A stretch of 37,628 bases of DNA from CAIQJJ01 sp964606085 (GCA_964606085.1 CAZSFD010000049.1:1-37628); one strand, 5' to 3'. Positions 8,739-17,582 are shown, numbered from the stretch's first letter. Notes: generated by a model from the sequence alone, not told the origin. Translations and numbers: made by a program.

Positions 8739-9929
8739 ATGAACATTCTCCACATTGTTTACAATCGCGTCGGGCAGGGTTCATATTGGCGGGCCTTTCA
8801 CTTTGGCCGAATTTTGAGCCAGCGCGGGCACCAGGTGACGGTGATGGCAACTTCGCCGCGCAACAGAACGGGCATCGTCACGCGACAAGTTGAAGGCTTT
8901 CGGCTGGTCGAAACGCCCGACTTATTCCGCGGTTCGCTGCGCTCAGGCTGGGACGCGTGGAACACCCTGAATCGCTTATTCTGGCTGCGCAAGCATTCCT
9001 TTGACCTGGTCTACGCCATCGAATGCCGCCCGACAGTTATTTACCCGGCGCTGTATTTACACCGCCAGCGTCATATTCCCCTGGTTTTAGGCTGGTCCGA
9101 TTGGTTAGGTCGCGGCGGATCGGTGGAAGAGCGCAAGAATCCCATCATCCGCAATATCTTGCGCCCGATTGAAACGTATTTCGAAGAGCATTTTCGCGCA
9201 GAAGCCGACGGCACCACGGCAATATGCTCGACACTGGAGAAAAAAGCCCTTGCCCTGGGTATCCCTGCAGATACCATCCGTTTGATCCCCGATGGGTCGG
9301 ATACAGAACGATTTCAAGCTATCGAGCGGCAAACCTATCGCTCACCGTTGGGTTTGTCATCCGAAAGCCTGATTCTCGGCTATGTGGGCAGCATTTTTCA
9401 CCAGGATGCCCTCTTGATGGCTCAGGCGTTCGACCGTGTGGCCGATTTGGAATCGCGGGCGCATTTGCTGGTGGCCGGGTATTGCCCAATTGCCATCAGT
9501 GAACTCTCGCGCCACCCGCAACGGATTACGCAGACTGGCCCGCTAGATGATGCACGCTTGCAACAATACCTGTCTTGCTGCGACCTATTCCTGCTGCCGC
9601 TGAATAACTCAAATGCCAACCAGGGACGCTGGCCGCATAAACTAAACGATTATATGGCCTTAGGCCGCCCGACCGTGGCGACATCTGTAGGAGATGTGCA
9701 ACCATTATTCAACGAAACTCACATTGGCCTGCTCAGCAGAGATCAACCCGAAGAATTCGCAAGCCAGGCGCTAAAACTCTTACAAAATCCACAACTGCGC
9801 GACGAAATGGGGAAAAAGGCGCGCCAGGTGGCCGAGGAGCGTTTTAGCTGGGAAAAATTAACCGATCAACTTGAGACGCTATACGCCGAATCTGCTGAGA
9901 GATTTCAAAAGTCTCGGCGCAATTTTTAA
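8739..9929 (+). CDS. Glycosyltransferase family 4
   Basis: 396 residues, GT-B fold. The N-terminus MNILHIVYNRVGQGSYWRAF has the first strand and acceptor loop. The C-terminal half contains LGYVGSIFHQDALLMAQAF and the donor-site region NQGRWPHKLNDYMALGRP, followed by a final amphipathic helix. The frame is open back to 8628, but only ATG 8739, 8 nt after the preceding stop, avoids a large overlap and gives the usual first strand. Sugar specificity is not readable. Confidence 0.8.
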   Translation: MNILHIVYNRVGQGSYWRAFHFGRILSQRGHQVTVMATSPRNRTGIVTRQVEGFRLVETPDLFRGSLRSGWDAWNTLNRLFWLRKHSFDLVYAIECRPTVIYPALYLHRQRHIPLVLGWSDWLGRGGSVEERKNPIIRNILRPIETYFEEHFRAEADGTTAICSTLEKKALALGIPADTIRLIPDGSDTERFQAIERQTYRSPLGLSSESLILGYVGSIFHQDALLMAQAFDRVADLESRAHLLVAGYCPIAISELSRHPQRITQTGPLDDARLQQYLSCCDLFLLPLNNSNANQGRWPHKLNDYMALGRPTVATSVGDVQPLFNETHIGLLSRDQPEEFASQALKLLQNPQLRDEMGKKARQVAEERFSWEKLTDQLETLYAESAERFQKSRRNF

Positions 9930-9936
9930 GATAAAC

Positions 9937-10698
9937 ATGAATAAAAAACACTATTCGCAACTGCCCGCTTATATCCCCCAGTGGATACAAAAACGCGTCG
10001 CAGTTCAAGTCTATAAATTGTATGAATTCATGGCACAGGCGGGACAGTCCACGCCGGCCAGTGCGTATGTGCTGGACGCCGGAGCAGGGGAAGGCCGTTT
10101 CAAACCGGAGTTCGCCCATACCCACTATTTTGGCGTTGACCTGGCCATCGGCGACGATACCTGGGATTATTCCAATTTAGATGCTATCAGCACTTTAACA
10201 TCCCTGCCATTTGCCGACAACACCTTCGATGTGGCGCTATGCAATCAGGTGTTGGAACACGTTCCCGAACCATACCAGGTGTTAGCTGAAATACAACGTG
10301 TGCTCAAACCCGGTGGCAAACTCTATTTTTCGGCACCGCAAAGCTGGCATCAGCACCAGAAGCCGCACGATTATTACCGCTACACATCGTATGGCTTAAC
10401 CTATCTCATGCAAAAGGCTGGCTTTAACATCAAGGTACTCGAGCCGCTGGGCGGGTATTTCTGGTTTTTATCGTTTCAATTGCACAACATTAATTATTGG
10501 GCGTTTCCCAAAGGCATGCCTGGGCGAATATGGACATGGCCGCTCAGGGCATTGTTTGGCCTGCTCTTTCAACTTATTCTTCCAATGATATTGTTCTATC
10601 TTGACCCCCTGGATCGAATCAAAGACGAAACCTTTGGTTATGTTTGTGTTGCCGAGAAAAATTTGGGGCTATATGAAAATTCCGCGCCTCGCATCTGA
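9937..10698 (+). CDS. Class I SAM-dependent methyltransferase (Methyltransf_11 type)
   Basis: 253 residues. Motif I is VLDAGAGEGRFKPEF, followed by FGVDLAIGD, the post-I motif ALCNQVLEHVPEPY and LKPGGKLYFSAPQ. The C-terminal third is hydrophobic and may associate with the membrane. Its position between a GT4 and the flippase suggests it methylates or caps a glycan, but the substrate is unknown. ATG 9937 lies 7 nt after the previous stop. The 3' end overlaps the flippase gene by 26 nt. Confidence 0.8.
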   Translation: MNKKHYSQLPAYIPQWIQKRVAVQVYKLYEFMAQAGQSTPASAYVLDAGAGEGRFKPEFAHTHYFGVDLAIGDDTWDYSNLDAISTLTSLPFADNTFDVALCNQVLEHVPEPYQVLAEIQRVLKPGGKLYFSAPQSWHQHQKPHDYYRYTSYGLTYLMQKAGFNIKVLEPLGGYFWFLSFQLHNINYWAFPKGMPGRIWTWPLRALFGLLFQLILPMILFYLDPLDRIKDETFGYVCVAEKNLGLYENSAPRI

Positions 10699-12106
10699 TT
10701 CTATCTATGCGATTGTTATTAACATCATCCCCCGCATAACCAACGTTGTCTTTTTTATCGTTATCGGGAGAGTTTATGGAACCAGCCTGGCAGGGAGTTT
10801 TGCGCTGGCTGCTACGTATTTAATTATCTTGACTACCCTGATTCGAGGAATTGATGAATTTGTTACCAGAGAAGTATCTCGTGCGCCTGAACAGCGGGGA
10901 GCTTATTTCCTGGTCTATGCCAGTTTGAACCTGGTCATTGCTGTTTTTTTGTATGGCGGGTTATATTTTTTTGTCCGATTTATCTTAAATTATTCTGACG
11001 AACTGATCACAACGACGAGCATTCTCTGCGTCAGCATTATTCCTGACAGCTTGAATTACCTGGCCCAGGGCATTTTGTTGGGGCAAAGAAAATTTGCTTT
11101 GCCGGCCCTGGTCACTTTTATCGTGGCGTGCTTTCGGATTGTGGTTGGCCTACAAATGGCCCTGCAAGCCCATGCCATTGCCACACTGGCCTGGATATGG
11201 TTGGGTGGCAGTATCTTGGGGGCGTTGATCACGAGTGCGTTTGTTTTACAGGATATTTTCACCAAAATCCGGCCAACGCAGGTGTTCAAGAAGATGGCGA
11301 TCTCGCGCGAAGCGTTCTCATTTCTCTTGATCACTATCCTGCTGACCATTGAAGGGCAGGCTGATATTATTTTGCTAGGCTCTGTTCGCTCTACCACCGA
11401 TGTCAGTTGGTACAATGCTGCGACCACGGTCGCTTTCAGCCTGTCTATGATCGCATTAGCCTATCGGACATCGCTTTATCCGCTCATGGCCCAGTATGCC
11501 GTACACGCATCGGATAAACTGGAAAAACTTCACGAAAAATCCATCCGCTATATGGCGATATTGGTTTTCCCAATGGTGGCCGGCATTCTAATTCTGGCGA
11601 ATAAGATAGTCTTGCTGATCTATGGCATCGAATTTATGCCAACGGCCGCCGCCTTGCAAATACTGGTTCCTGTATTGATCGCGGTATTTTTGAATGTTCC
11701 GTATGTGCGTTTGATGTTGGTGATGGATCGGCAAAAGTGGAACCTGGCGTTCTTGATCATCAGCACCAGCATCAATATCGGCCTGAATCTATTCCTCGAC
11801 CCCGAATGGGGAATTTATGGCGCTTCGACCGCCCGGCTATGTTCGACATCTATCTATTTTTTATTGGTATATCTCTATGTGCAACGGAACTACTTTGCGC
11901 TACCAACCTGGCGTATCGTGGCACGCCCACTGCTTTCGGCATTGATCATGGCAGGCGCTGTATGGGCAGTGCGCGAACTGCCGCTGGCAGTATCTATCAG
12001 CACTGGCGTTATTGTTTATAGCAGCCTGCTGTTGATCAGCGGAGAAATCCGCCCCAACGAAATACCTTTCTTGCGCCAGATAACAAACAAATTCAGCCTC
12101 AAGTAA
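10673..12106 (+). CDS. Wzx-like polysaccharide flippase, MOP superfamily
   Basis: 477 residues, almost entirely hydrophobic, with about 12-14 predicted spans. The first span (YAIVINIIPRITNVVFFIVI) and the early GRVYGTSLAGSFALA region match the start of O-antigen/polysaccharide translocases. It would flip the lipid-linked glycan made by the neighbouring transferases to the outer membrane face. ATG 10673 is chosen because the longer frame from 10601 only adds residues that overlap the methyltransferase. The gene is markedly A/T-rich (one 60-nt line counted at 45% GC). Confidence 0.85.
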   Translation: MKIPRLASDSIYAIVINIIPRITNVVFFIVIGRVYGTSLAGSFALAATYLIILTTLIRGIDEFVTREVSRAPEQRGAYFLVYASLNLVIAVFLYGGLYFFVRFILNYSDELITTTSILCVSIIPDSLNYLAQGILLGQRKFALPALVTFIVACFRIVVGLQMALQAHAIATLAWIWLGGSILGALITSAFVLQDIFTKIRPTQVFKKMAISREAFSFLLITILLTIEGQADIILLGSVRSTTDVSWYNAATTVAFSLSMIALAYRTSLYPLMAQYAVHASDKLEKLHEKSIRYMAILVFPMVAGILILANKIVLLIYGIEFMPTAAALQILVPVLIAVFLNVPYVRLMLVMDRQKWNLAFLIISTSINIGLNLFLDPEWGIYGASTARLCSTSIYFLLVYLYVQRNYFALPTWRIVARPLLSALIMAGAVWAVRELPLAVSISTGVIVYSSLLLISGEIRPNEIPFLRQITNKFSLK

Positions 12107-12121
12107 ATTTATCAGGAGATT

Positions 12122-13789
12122 ATGATGAATCAATCACATCGCATCATGGTTATTGGTTTAGATGGCGCCACTTTAGACTTGATCGAACCGTGGGTGGAGC
12201 AAGGTTATTTGCCCAATCTGGCCCGCCTGATGCAACAGGGGAGTTATAGCCGCCTGCAATCAATCATGCCTGTGGTCTCCGCCGGAGCCTGGACAAGTTT
12301 TATGACAGGCACCAACCCTGGCAAACATGGCATGTTCGATTTTGTCCGGCGGGAGAATACATCGTATAAACTTATTCCAACAACACGAAACGATATCAGA
12401 ATGCCATCGCTTTGGAAGTTATTGAGCGAAGCGGGCAAAAAGGTATGTGTGATGAACGTGCCGATGACTTACCCCCCAGAAAAGGTAAATGGCTGTCTGA
12501 TCAGCGGCCTGGGAACACCCAACTTCAAGTCGTTTGCATATCCGCCAGAATTGGAAGAAGAACTGCTCAAAGACGGCTATCGGGTAAACAGGCGAATTTA
12601 TTATCCGGGGAACGACTTAGAAGCCTTTCTCGCAGACACGGACGAATTAATCAAATTGGTCACGAGGAACGCCGTGCGGCAGCTCAAGGAGTCAACGTGG
12701 GATTTCTTTATGGTTGTGTATCGCGAAACAGACGACGTTCCCCATGGGTTCTGGCGGTTTATGGACCCTTCCCATCCTCGTTACGTCCCCAATTCACCGT
12801 ATCGGGATACGATCAGGGACATGTACCAACAGTTGGACCAATCCATTGGAGAGTTAATCGCATTCGCCGATGAAAACACCACAGTCTTGATCATGTCTGA
12901 TCATGGGTTTGGCCCGCTTTACAAGGATGTTTATCTGAACGAATGGCTGCGCCAAAAAGGATACCTTTTCACGCGCGAAACAAGCAAAAAAAATCAATGG
13001 CTGTCTCGAATGGGTATCACAAGAGATCAAATATCGAGGACATTGCGCACAATGGGCTTGATGAGCGTAGAAAAGTTGATCAAGCAAATACTGGGAGAAA
13101 AGATCGCCATTCTCCCCAAAACCCAGTGGCCCGATTTTGATGAAAGCATCAATTGGAGCAAGACCAAAGCCTACAGTTATGGTTTTCAAGGGCAAATCTA
13201 CATCAACCTTGCAGGCCGCGAACCGAATGGAATCGTCCAAGCAGGGAGCGAATACGAAACACTTCGAGAGCAAATTTGCCAGGAATTATCTGATTTACGT
13301 GATCCAGACGATGGCCAGCCAGTGGTTAGCAAGCTTTACAAACGAGAAGATTTGTACCAGGGCGATGCACTAACCAGTGCCCCAGATATAATCCTGGTTT
13401 TGCGCGATCTTTCATTCATCACCCGGTTAGGCCACGAATTTGGCAATACCCCTGGAGAGGTTTTTGGCATATCCCGCGTGAATGAAAGTGGCAGCCACCG
13501 TTTTGATGGCACACTGATCGCTCAAGGCCCGGCAATTTCCCCATCTGATGAAATGCCAAGCACGTGGATTGGCGATCTTGCGCCGACTATCCTGCACTTA
13601 TTAGGCTGCCCTGTACCGCATTGGATGGATGGCGTAGTGCTGGAAGGCTGGCTTACCCCTGCATATAAAAACCTGCCCGTGCAAATATCGCACGCTGACA
13701 TTGCGCTATACCTGCCACCCAATCAAGAAATGAGCCATGCTGACCAAACAGAAATTATGCAGCGTTTGAAAGATTTGGGATATTTGTAA
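12122..13789 (+). CDS. Alkaline-phosphatase-superfamily phosphodiesterase/nucleotide pyrophosphatase (COG3379-like)
   Basis: 555 residues. Metal-binding MVIGLDGATLD opens the fold, the nucleophile region is SAGAWTSFMTG followed by NPGKHGMFDF, and IMSDHGFGP supplies later metal ligands. This is the type I phosphodiesterase/AP superfamily pattern. No signal peptide is visible, so it may act in the cytoplasm. Relatives are frequent in glycan clusters and may hydrolyse nucleotide-sugars or phosphodiester-linked substituents (inference). AGGAG at 12114-12118 is 3 nt from ATG 12122 and 6 nt from ATG 12125, so the second ATG may be used. It is the last gene of the locus. Confidence 0.8.
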   Translation: MMNQSHRIMVIGLDGATLDLIEPWVEQGYLPNLARLMQQGSYSRLQSIMPVVSAGAWTSFMTGTNPGKHGMFDFVRRENTSYKLIPTTRNDIRMPSLWKLLSEAGKKVCVMNVPMTYPPEKVNGCLISGLGTPNFKSFAYPPELEEELLKDGYRVNRRIYYPGNDLEAFLADTDELIKLVTRNAVRQLKESTWDFFMVVYRETDDVPHGFWRFMDPSHPRYVPNSPYRDTIRDMYQQLDQSIGELIAFADENTTVLIMSDHGFGPLYKDVYLNEWLRQKGYLFTRETSKKNQWLSRMGITRDQISRTLRTMGLMSVEKLIKQILGEKIAILPKTQWPDFDESINWSKTKAYSYGFQGQIYINLAGREPNGIVQAGSEYETLREQICQELSDLRDPDDGQPVVSKLYKREDLYQGDALTSAPDIILVLRDLSFITRLGHEFGNTPGEVFGISRVNESGSHRFDGTLIAQGPAISPSDEMPSTWIGDLAPTILHLLGCPVPHWMDGVVLEGWLTPAYKNLPVQISHADIALYLPPNQEMSHADQTEIMQRLKDLGYL

Positions 13790-13805
13790 AGACCGCCGTT
13801 TAATG

Positions 13806-13846
13806 ACAAATCCCGTAACTGGCTTCATCCAGGTTACGGGATTTGT
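13806..13846. terminator. 14-bp perfect stem between convergent genes
   Basis: Arms 13806-13819 and 13833-13846 are exact reverse complements around a 13-nt loop. No U-tract follows on either strand. Placement 17 nt after the phosphodiesterase stop and 43 nt beyond the convergent lipoprotein stop suggests a bidirectional terminator or mRNA-end stabiliser. Confidence 0.6.
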
Positions 13847-13888
13847 ATTCTCAACGAAGATGGCGGTTGGGTTATTCTCTATCTGGAA

Positions 13889-14380
13889 TTATTTCTTTTC
13901 CAACACCATCGCGGTATCGTAGAAAAAGCCCACCTGGGGGATCAATTGTGCTTCGTCGCCGAAATAGGAAGGACTTGTAAAATCGGTCTGTTCCCATTTG
14001 GTGTCGGTCAAAACGCCTAAGCCGAGACCAATTCGCTCACCTTTTTCAAGGCCAGTAACAGGAATAGTGAAGTCACCGTCCTGTCCAATGGTAGTTGCGC
14101 CAATAAACTCCCCCATCCGGGTTGTATTCAACAAGATAATCGGCACACCGGGGGTTCCACTACCCACAATGTCGGTTGCACCTTCGTAAATCGGTTTCGT
14201 AAGTTGAAATGGCTTTACATTTGGATCGCGGGTCGGCTCTTGAAGAGGTGGCGGATAAGGCATCTCGTTTGTACTTGTGGCCATCGGTGTCTCTTGAACA
14301 GGGGGATTCGCCGTGCAGCCAACCATCATCCAGGTCAACATGCTCAATAAAAGAAGTAAGTTTTGGATTTTATGACCCAT
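13889..14380 (-). CDS. Small lipoprotein with bacterial Ig-like domain
   Basis: 163 residues. A signal peptide ends in the lipobox MVGCTAN (Cys22), followed by a Pro/Thr-rich linker. The rest looks like one beta-sandwich: VGSGTPGVPIILLN and GATTIGQDGDFTIPV match the strand and turn pattern of bacterial Ig-like modules. Start ATG 14380 has AAGGA 6 nt upstream. It lies just beyond the terminator of the secreted repeat protein, so it may be expressed by read-through. Binding partner unknown. Confidence 0.65.
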   Translation of the reverse strand: MGHKIQNLLLLLSMLTWMMVGCTANPPVQETPMATSTNEMPYPPPLQEPTRDPNVKPFQLTKPIYEGATDIVGSGTPGVPIILLNTTRMGEFIGATTIGQDGDFTIPVTGLEKGERIGLGLGVLTDTKWEQTDFTSPSYFGDEAQLIPQVGFFYDTAMVLEKK

Positions 14381-14431
14381 ACAGATTCCTTACACGAGAT
14401 AGCAATTCATTGCGCTTTCTGCCAGGAGGCG

Positions 14432-14462
14432 AAAAAAAAGGCCACCCCGCAAAGGGTGGCCT
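14432..14462 (-). terminator. Rho-independent terminator of the secreted repeat protein
   Basis: On the minus strand, arms 14462-14454 and 14447-14439 form a 9-bp G/C-rich stem with a 6-nt loop, followed by a run of U (14438-14432). It lies 16 nt after the stop codon of the gene above it. Confidence 0.9.
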
Positions 14463-14478
14463 GAAAGAAAAAGGAAAT

Positions 14479-15972
14479 TTACGGGACCAGGTTGAAGCCT
14501 TCGTAGTTATTGTTGTCTTGATCAACGGGGCCACCCGGGGTCGGCGACTCATTAACAATCGCTACAATGGGCTGATCAGCCGTAATCGTCACACCGCAGT
14601 TAGCGTGATCCTGGAAGGGATTGGGGGAGGGGAAGAGCGTGTCCTGAGTGTTCGTGTTGATGAACAGAACAGAACCACCCGATGCAGCGGTGAGGGCCTT
14701 CGAGGTAGCGGTAAAGGATGCGCCACCTTCGGTCGTGCACTTGAATTCAGCCACGATATTGGTAGCGGCAGCAGCACCGACGTTCTGAACCTGCAAACCA
14801 CTGCGCTTGTTGTAGAAATCATCCTTGAACAGCGGAATGCTGACTTTGGTAGTAGCTGAGTTGTCAGAGATAGCAAAGGAAGTCACTGCTCGTTGACCAG
14901 TACCCGGCGCCGTGACATATGCTTCATTCACAGAAGCAACGAAGTTGCCGGTTGCAGTGATGGTAGCGGTTGCCAAGCAACCATCAGGTAAATTGGATTG
15001 ACCAACGCGCTGAACAAAGGTCCACGATGCCCCGGCAGCAACGCCCGTTTTTGTGTCGGTATAAGATTCGCCAACACAATCCGTTGCGCCAGATTTCCCA
15101 GCGCCGTTATAAGTAATCGTGATATCTATTGCGCCAGCAGAGACATTTTGTACCTGAATGCCAGTAAAACGGTTATAGAAATTATTCTTGATAACCGGGG
15201 CATAGGCTTTATCATCAAAATCTGCCGCGGTAAAGCCACGCGTAGTTTGGATAATCGTTCCAACGGTCTCCGTTGTAAAATGCTCCACAACGACACCAGC
15301 CAAAGGCTGCGCAGAAGTCACCTTCAATGAACCCAGCCGGGATGAAGCACCTGCAGCCGCCGAAGTGTTAAAACCAGGGGCATTAAGAACAGTAAAAGCG
15401 ACCATCTGGTTGGCGCCAATGGAAGGTGTAGCATAGGTCAAAGTGCTACCATCTTGCATTGAAAAAGTTGCTGTGGCGGTCGCCGCTGCTGAACCAGCAT
15501 TTTGGATGTAGAATGTGGTTGTCTTGTTGTAGTAATCGCCTTTAACCAGGGGGAAATACAGATCTGTGGCAACAACTGAACTATCTAAACCCTGATATTG
15601 ACCAGCAGCCTTACCACCATCCACACCTAAAGCACCATTTTTCTTATTGGTGATGTTAACAATGGCCTTAATCGGGTTCGCAGCGCTCACAACAGCAGAA
15701 CCCTGGAAGCCTTCGGGCATGCCAGAAAAATGGCTGGGAATAAAAGTGAACGATGCACCCGCAGCAACGTTTTGAGATGCCGTGTAGGTGTTTACAGGAG
15801 AAGATTGATCATACGCGGTTACCAAAATGTCTGTTGCCGAAGCGCCGACATTTTGAACCTGCTCGCCAGACCACCATCCTGACCCAGGAATTGCATCGGT
15901 GGCCGCAAAAGCCGTTGCGGTAACAAACATCATAACCACAACACATACACTGAGGATTGAGAATTTTTTCAT
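14479..15972 (-). CDS. Secreted protein with four repeated beta modules
   Basis: 497 residues. A signal peptide (cleavage near ATAFA-A, residues 20-24) precedes four modules of about 115 residues. Each module opens with a hallmark such as GWWSGEQVQNVGA, DYYNKTTTFYIQNAG, NFYNRFTGIQVQNVS or DFYNKRSGLQVQNVG, and continues with Ala/Thr/Val-rich strands like an Ig-type sandwich. There are no catalytic motifs, no anchor and few charged residues. It has its own promoter, a 147-nt leader and a strong terminator, suggesting high expression; a surface-layer or matrix role is inference. It lies directly downstream of the LuxR-Kelch regulator. I do not recognise the family by name. Confidence 0.75.
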   Translation of the reverse strand: MKKFSILSVCVVVMMFVTATAFAATDAIPGSGWWSGEQVQNVGASATDILVTAYDQSSPVNTYTASQNVAAGASFTFIPSHFSGMPEGFQGSAVVSAANPIKAIVNITNKKNGALGVDGGKAAGQYQGLDSSVVATDLYFPLVKGDYYNKTTTFYIQNAGSAAATATATFSMQDGSTLTYATPSIGANQMVAFTVLNAPGFNTSAAAGASSRLGSLKVTSAQPLAGVVVEHFTTETVGTIIQTTRGFTAADFDDKAYAPVIKNNFYNRFTGIQVQNVSAGAIDITITYNGAGKSGATDCVGESYTDTKTGVAAGASWTFVQRVGQSNLPDGCLATATITATGNFVASVNEAYVTAPGTGQRAVTSFAISDNSATTKVSIPLFKDDFYNKRSGLQVQNVGAAAATNIVAEFKCTTEGGASFTATSKALTAASGGSVLFINTNTQDTLFPSPNPFQDHANCGVTITADQPIVAIVNESPTPGGPVDQDNNNYEGFNLVP

Positions 15973-16118
15973 GATAGGGCTCCAGATGAAGTATTTTGTA
16001 ACAAACGCTGTCCTGCAAGAAAGCAGGGCCTTAGTTGGTGCTCAATGCACCTTTCATCACATGATGTGCTTGAAATTGTCCTTATTCTTCAGGTCACCTC
16101 CTAAAGAAATGTTACCTT
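15973..16118 (-). promoter_or_regulatory. 5' leader with a near-perfect but misplaced Shine-Dalgarno and a small hairpin
   Basis: On the minus strand, TTTAGGAGGTGACCT (16105-16091) is fully complementary to the 16S rRNA tail, yet lies about 120 nt before ATG 15972. The only nearby frame would be an 11-codon peptide from a CTG about 4 nt after AGGAGG, ending in ATG TGA. A CCTGC/GCAGG hairpin lies at 16012-16027. The gene's own ribosome site is a weaker CTGGAG at 9 nt. Confidence 0.4.
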
Positions 16119-16126
16119 ACGCTACA

Positions 16127-16155
16127 AAGATACACCGAATAACCCTGGTTGACAA
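16127..16155 (-). promoter_or_regulatory. Candidate sigma-70 promoter for the secreted repeat protein
   Basis: On the minus strand, TTGTCA (16155-16150), a 17-nt spacer and TATCTT (16132-16127) lie in the gap after the LuxR-Kelch gene. The -35 box matches five of six consensus bases and the -10 four of six. Confidence 0.45.
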
Positions 16156-16206
16156 TAATCCTTTTGAGTTAGCGTGGTGTTTTCTAGCAGTGTTCTGCCT
16201 TCATCG

Positions 16207-17565
16207 TCAACGAATCACTGGAATGGCCACATCGTAAATTGCTTTATATGCGTATATATCATCTAGCAGGTTGCCATCGTGCAAACCACCCATCACATAA
16301 ATATCAGAACCATATGCGACGGCCTGAGCGCCAATCCAAATTCCTGTATGTCTAGCAGGAATAGAAAAAGCCTGCCACTCATCATTCGGAATAAGATACT
16401 TCAAAAGCTGCTGCCCATCACCTGCTTGTCCTCCAAATGAATGAATGATATCGGCAACACTGGTTACCGCCATACCGTTCTGGGAGTTTGGCAATGACGC
16501 TACAGTACCCCATGAAGGAAGCGTGCTACCATCTAACTCTGCCTGATACACCATAGTAGAAGATAAGGTTTGGTCGTCACTTTTTCCTCCAAGAAGGTAT
16601 ATTTTGCCTCTGGCCACAGCCGCACCCGCAAAGCCACGCGCTACCGGCATAGCGCTTTTTAACTCCCAGGTATTCTGATCAGGACGATACATTATCACGG
16701 TATCCAAGTAGGAGAAACCATCCCACCCACCAAAAACATAGCAACGCCCTTCAAAGGCAACAATCGCATAAGCGCTTAAACCGAAAGGCAAGGGCGAGGC
16801 CTGAGTCCATTGATTAACTCTAGGATCATACACTTCAAATACATTGGTTACAGCACCTGAAGCCATCATCCCGCCAGGAACATAAATCTTGCCGCCCAAC
16901 ACCACGGCTCCAAAATCCATCACTGGGGTAGGTTTGGATGGCAAATCAACCTGCCATTGGTTCGTCGCAGGGTCATATGCTTCCATTGCCCCAGTGACAC
17001 CTACCGCGCCTTTTCCGCCAATAACATAGATATGGTTTTCGTACGCAACTGCGGCAAAGCCCGCTCGCGCAAACGGCATGTCGGCGAGCTTCTGCCAACG
17101 AGCTAATTCTGCATCAGCAGATGTAGTAAACACAGGTTCGTCCGCGGCAGTTAATGTCATTGGACGAAATCGTTGCCAAACAAGGGCGATAATAACCACA
17201 ATCAAAATCCCCACACATACGAAAACAAACATGCCTGCCCAAAATCTTGCTCTATCAATATATTTGGGTCTGAGCGGACTCTTCTCTTTAAAATCATGTG
17301 GTGAATCACCTTCAGCAACGCTCTGCACAGAAGTAACGGATATCCCATCCCCCACCACCACCCCCCTCTTCACCGCATACATCGCCGCTTCCGTGCGCGA
17401 CGCTACCCCGATCTTGCCAAAGATGTTGCGCAAATGCACCTTGACCGTGTTAGCGCTGATCGAAAGCTGATAGGCGATCTCCTTATTGCTGGCACCCGTT
17501 GCCACCAGGCGCAAAATTTCCAACTCGCGTTCGCTCAGTTCTGTGATGGGTGATTGCTCGGTCAT
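16207..17565 (-). CDS. Membrane-anchored LuxR-type HTH regulator with extracytoplasmic Kelch propeller
   Basis: 452 residues. Residues 8-70 form a complete LuxR/GerE HTH (LSERELEILRLVATG, NKEIAYQLSISANTVKVHL, IFGKIGV). A basic linker leads to one membrane span at 109-130, and residues 155-450 carry six Kelch blades, each with a hydrophobic-IYV-GG core (HIYVIGGKG, KIYVPGGM, CYVFGGWDG, KIYLLGGKS, IIHSFGGQ, DIYVMGGLHDG). Topology resembles ToxR-type one-component regulators: DNA binding inside, sensing outside. The HTH-coding part (17341-17565) is near 56% GC against 43% for the linker and TM part, consistent with a domain fusion. TATAAT lies 8 nt upstream (leaderless). Targets are unknown; the secreted gene downstream is a candidate. 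Confidence 0.85.
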   Translation of the reverse strand: MTEQSPITELSERELEILRLVATGASNKEIAYQLSISANTVKVHLRNIFGKIGVASRTEAAMYAVKRGVVVGDGISVTSVQSVAEGDSPHDFKEKSPLRPKYIDRARFWAGMFVFVCVGILIVVIIALVWQRFRPMTLTAADEPVFTTSADAELARWQKLADMPFARAGFAAVAYENHIYVIGGKGAVGVTGAMEAYDPATNQWQVDLPSKPTPVMDFGAVVLGGKIYVPGGMMASGAVTNVFEVYDPRVNQWTQASPLPFGLSAYAIVAFEGRCYVFGGWDGFSYLDTVIMYRPDQNTWELKSAMPVARGFAGAAVARGKIYLLGGKSDDQTLSSTMVYQAELDGSTLPSWGTVASLPNSQNGMAVTSVADIIHSFGGQAGDGQQLLKYLIPNDEWQAFSIPARHTGIWIGAQAVAYGSDIYVMGGLHDGNLLDDIYAYKAIYDVAIPVIR

Positions 17566-17573
17566 AGCGCACG

Positions 17574-17579
17574 ATTATA
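17574..17579 (-). promoter_or_regulatory. TATAAT -10 box for the LuxR-Kelch gene (leaderless)
   Basis: On the minus strand, a perfect TATAAT ends 8 nt before ATG 17565. It is separated by only 3 bp from the divergent -10 box of the next gene. Confidence 0.6.
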
Positions 17580-17582
17580 GCG

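Noticed and set aside
14209..14859. Plus-strand frame across the lipoprotein start and terminator
   Set aside because: It runs through a clear intrinsic terminator and the two minus-strand genes, which have signal peptides and ribosome sites.
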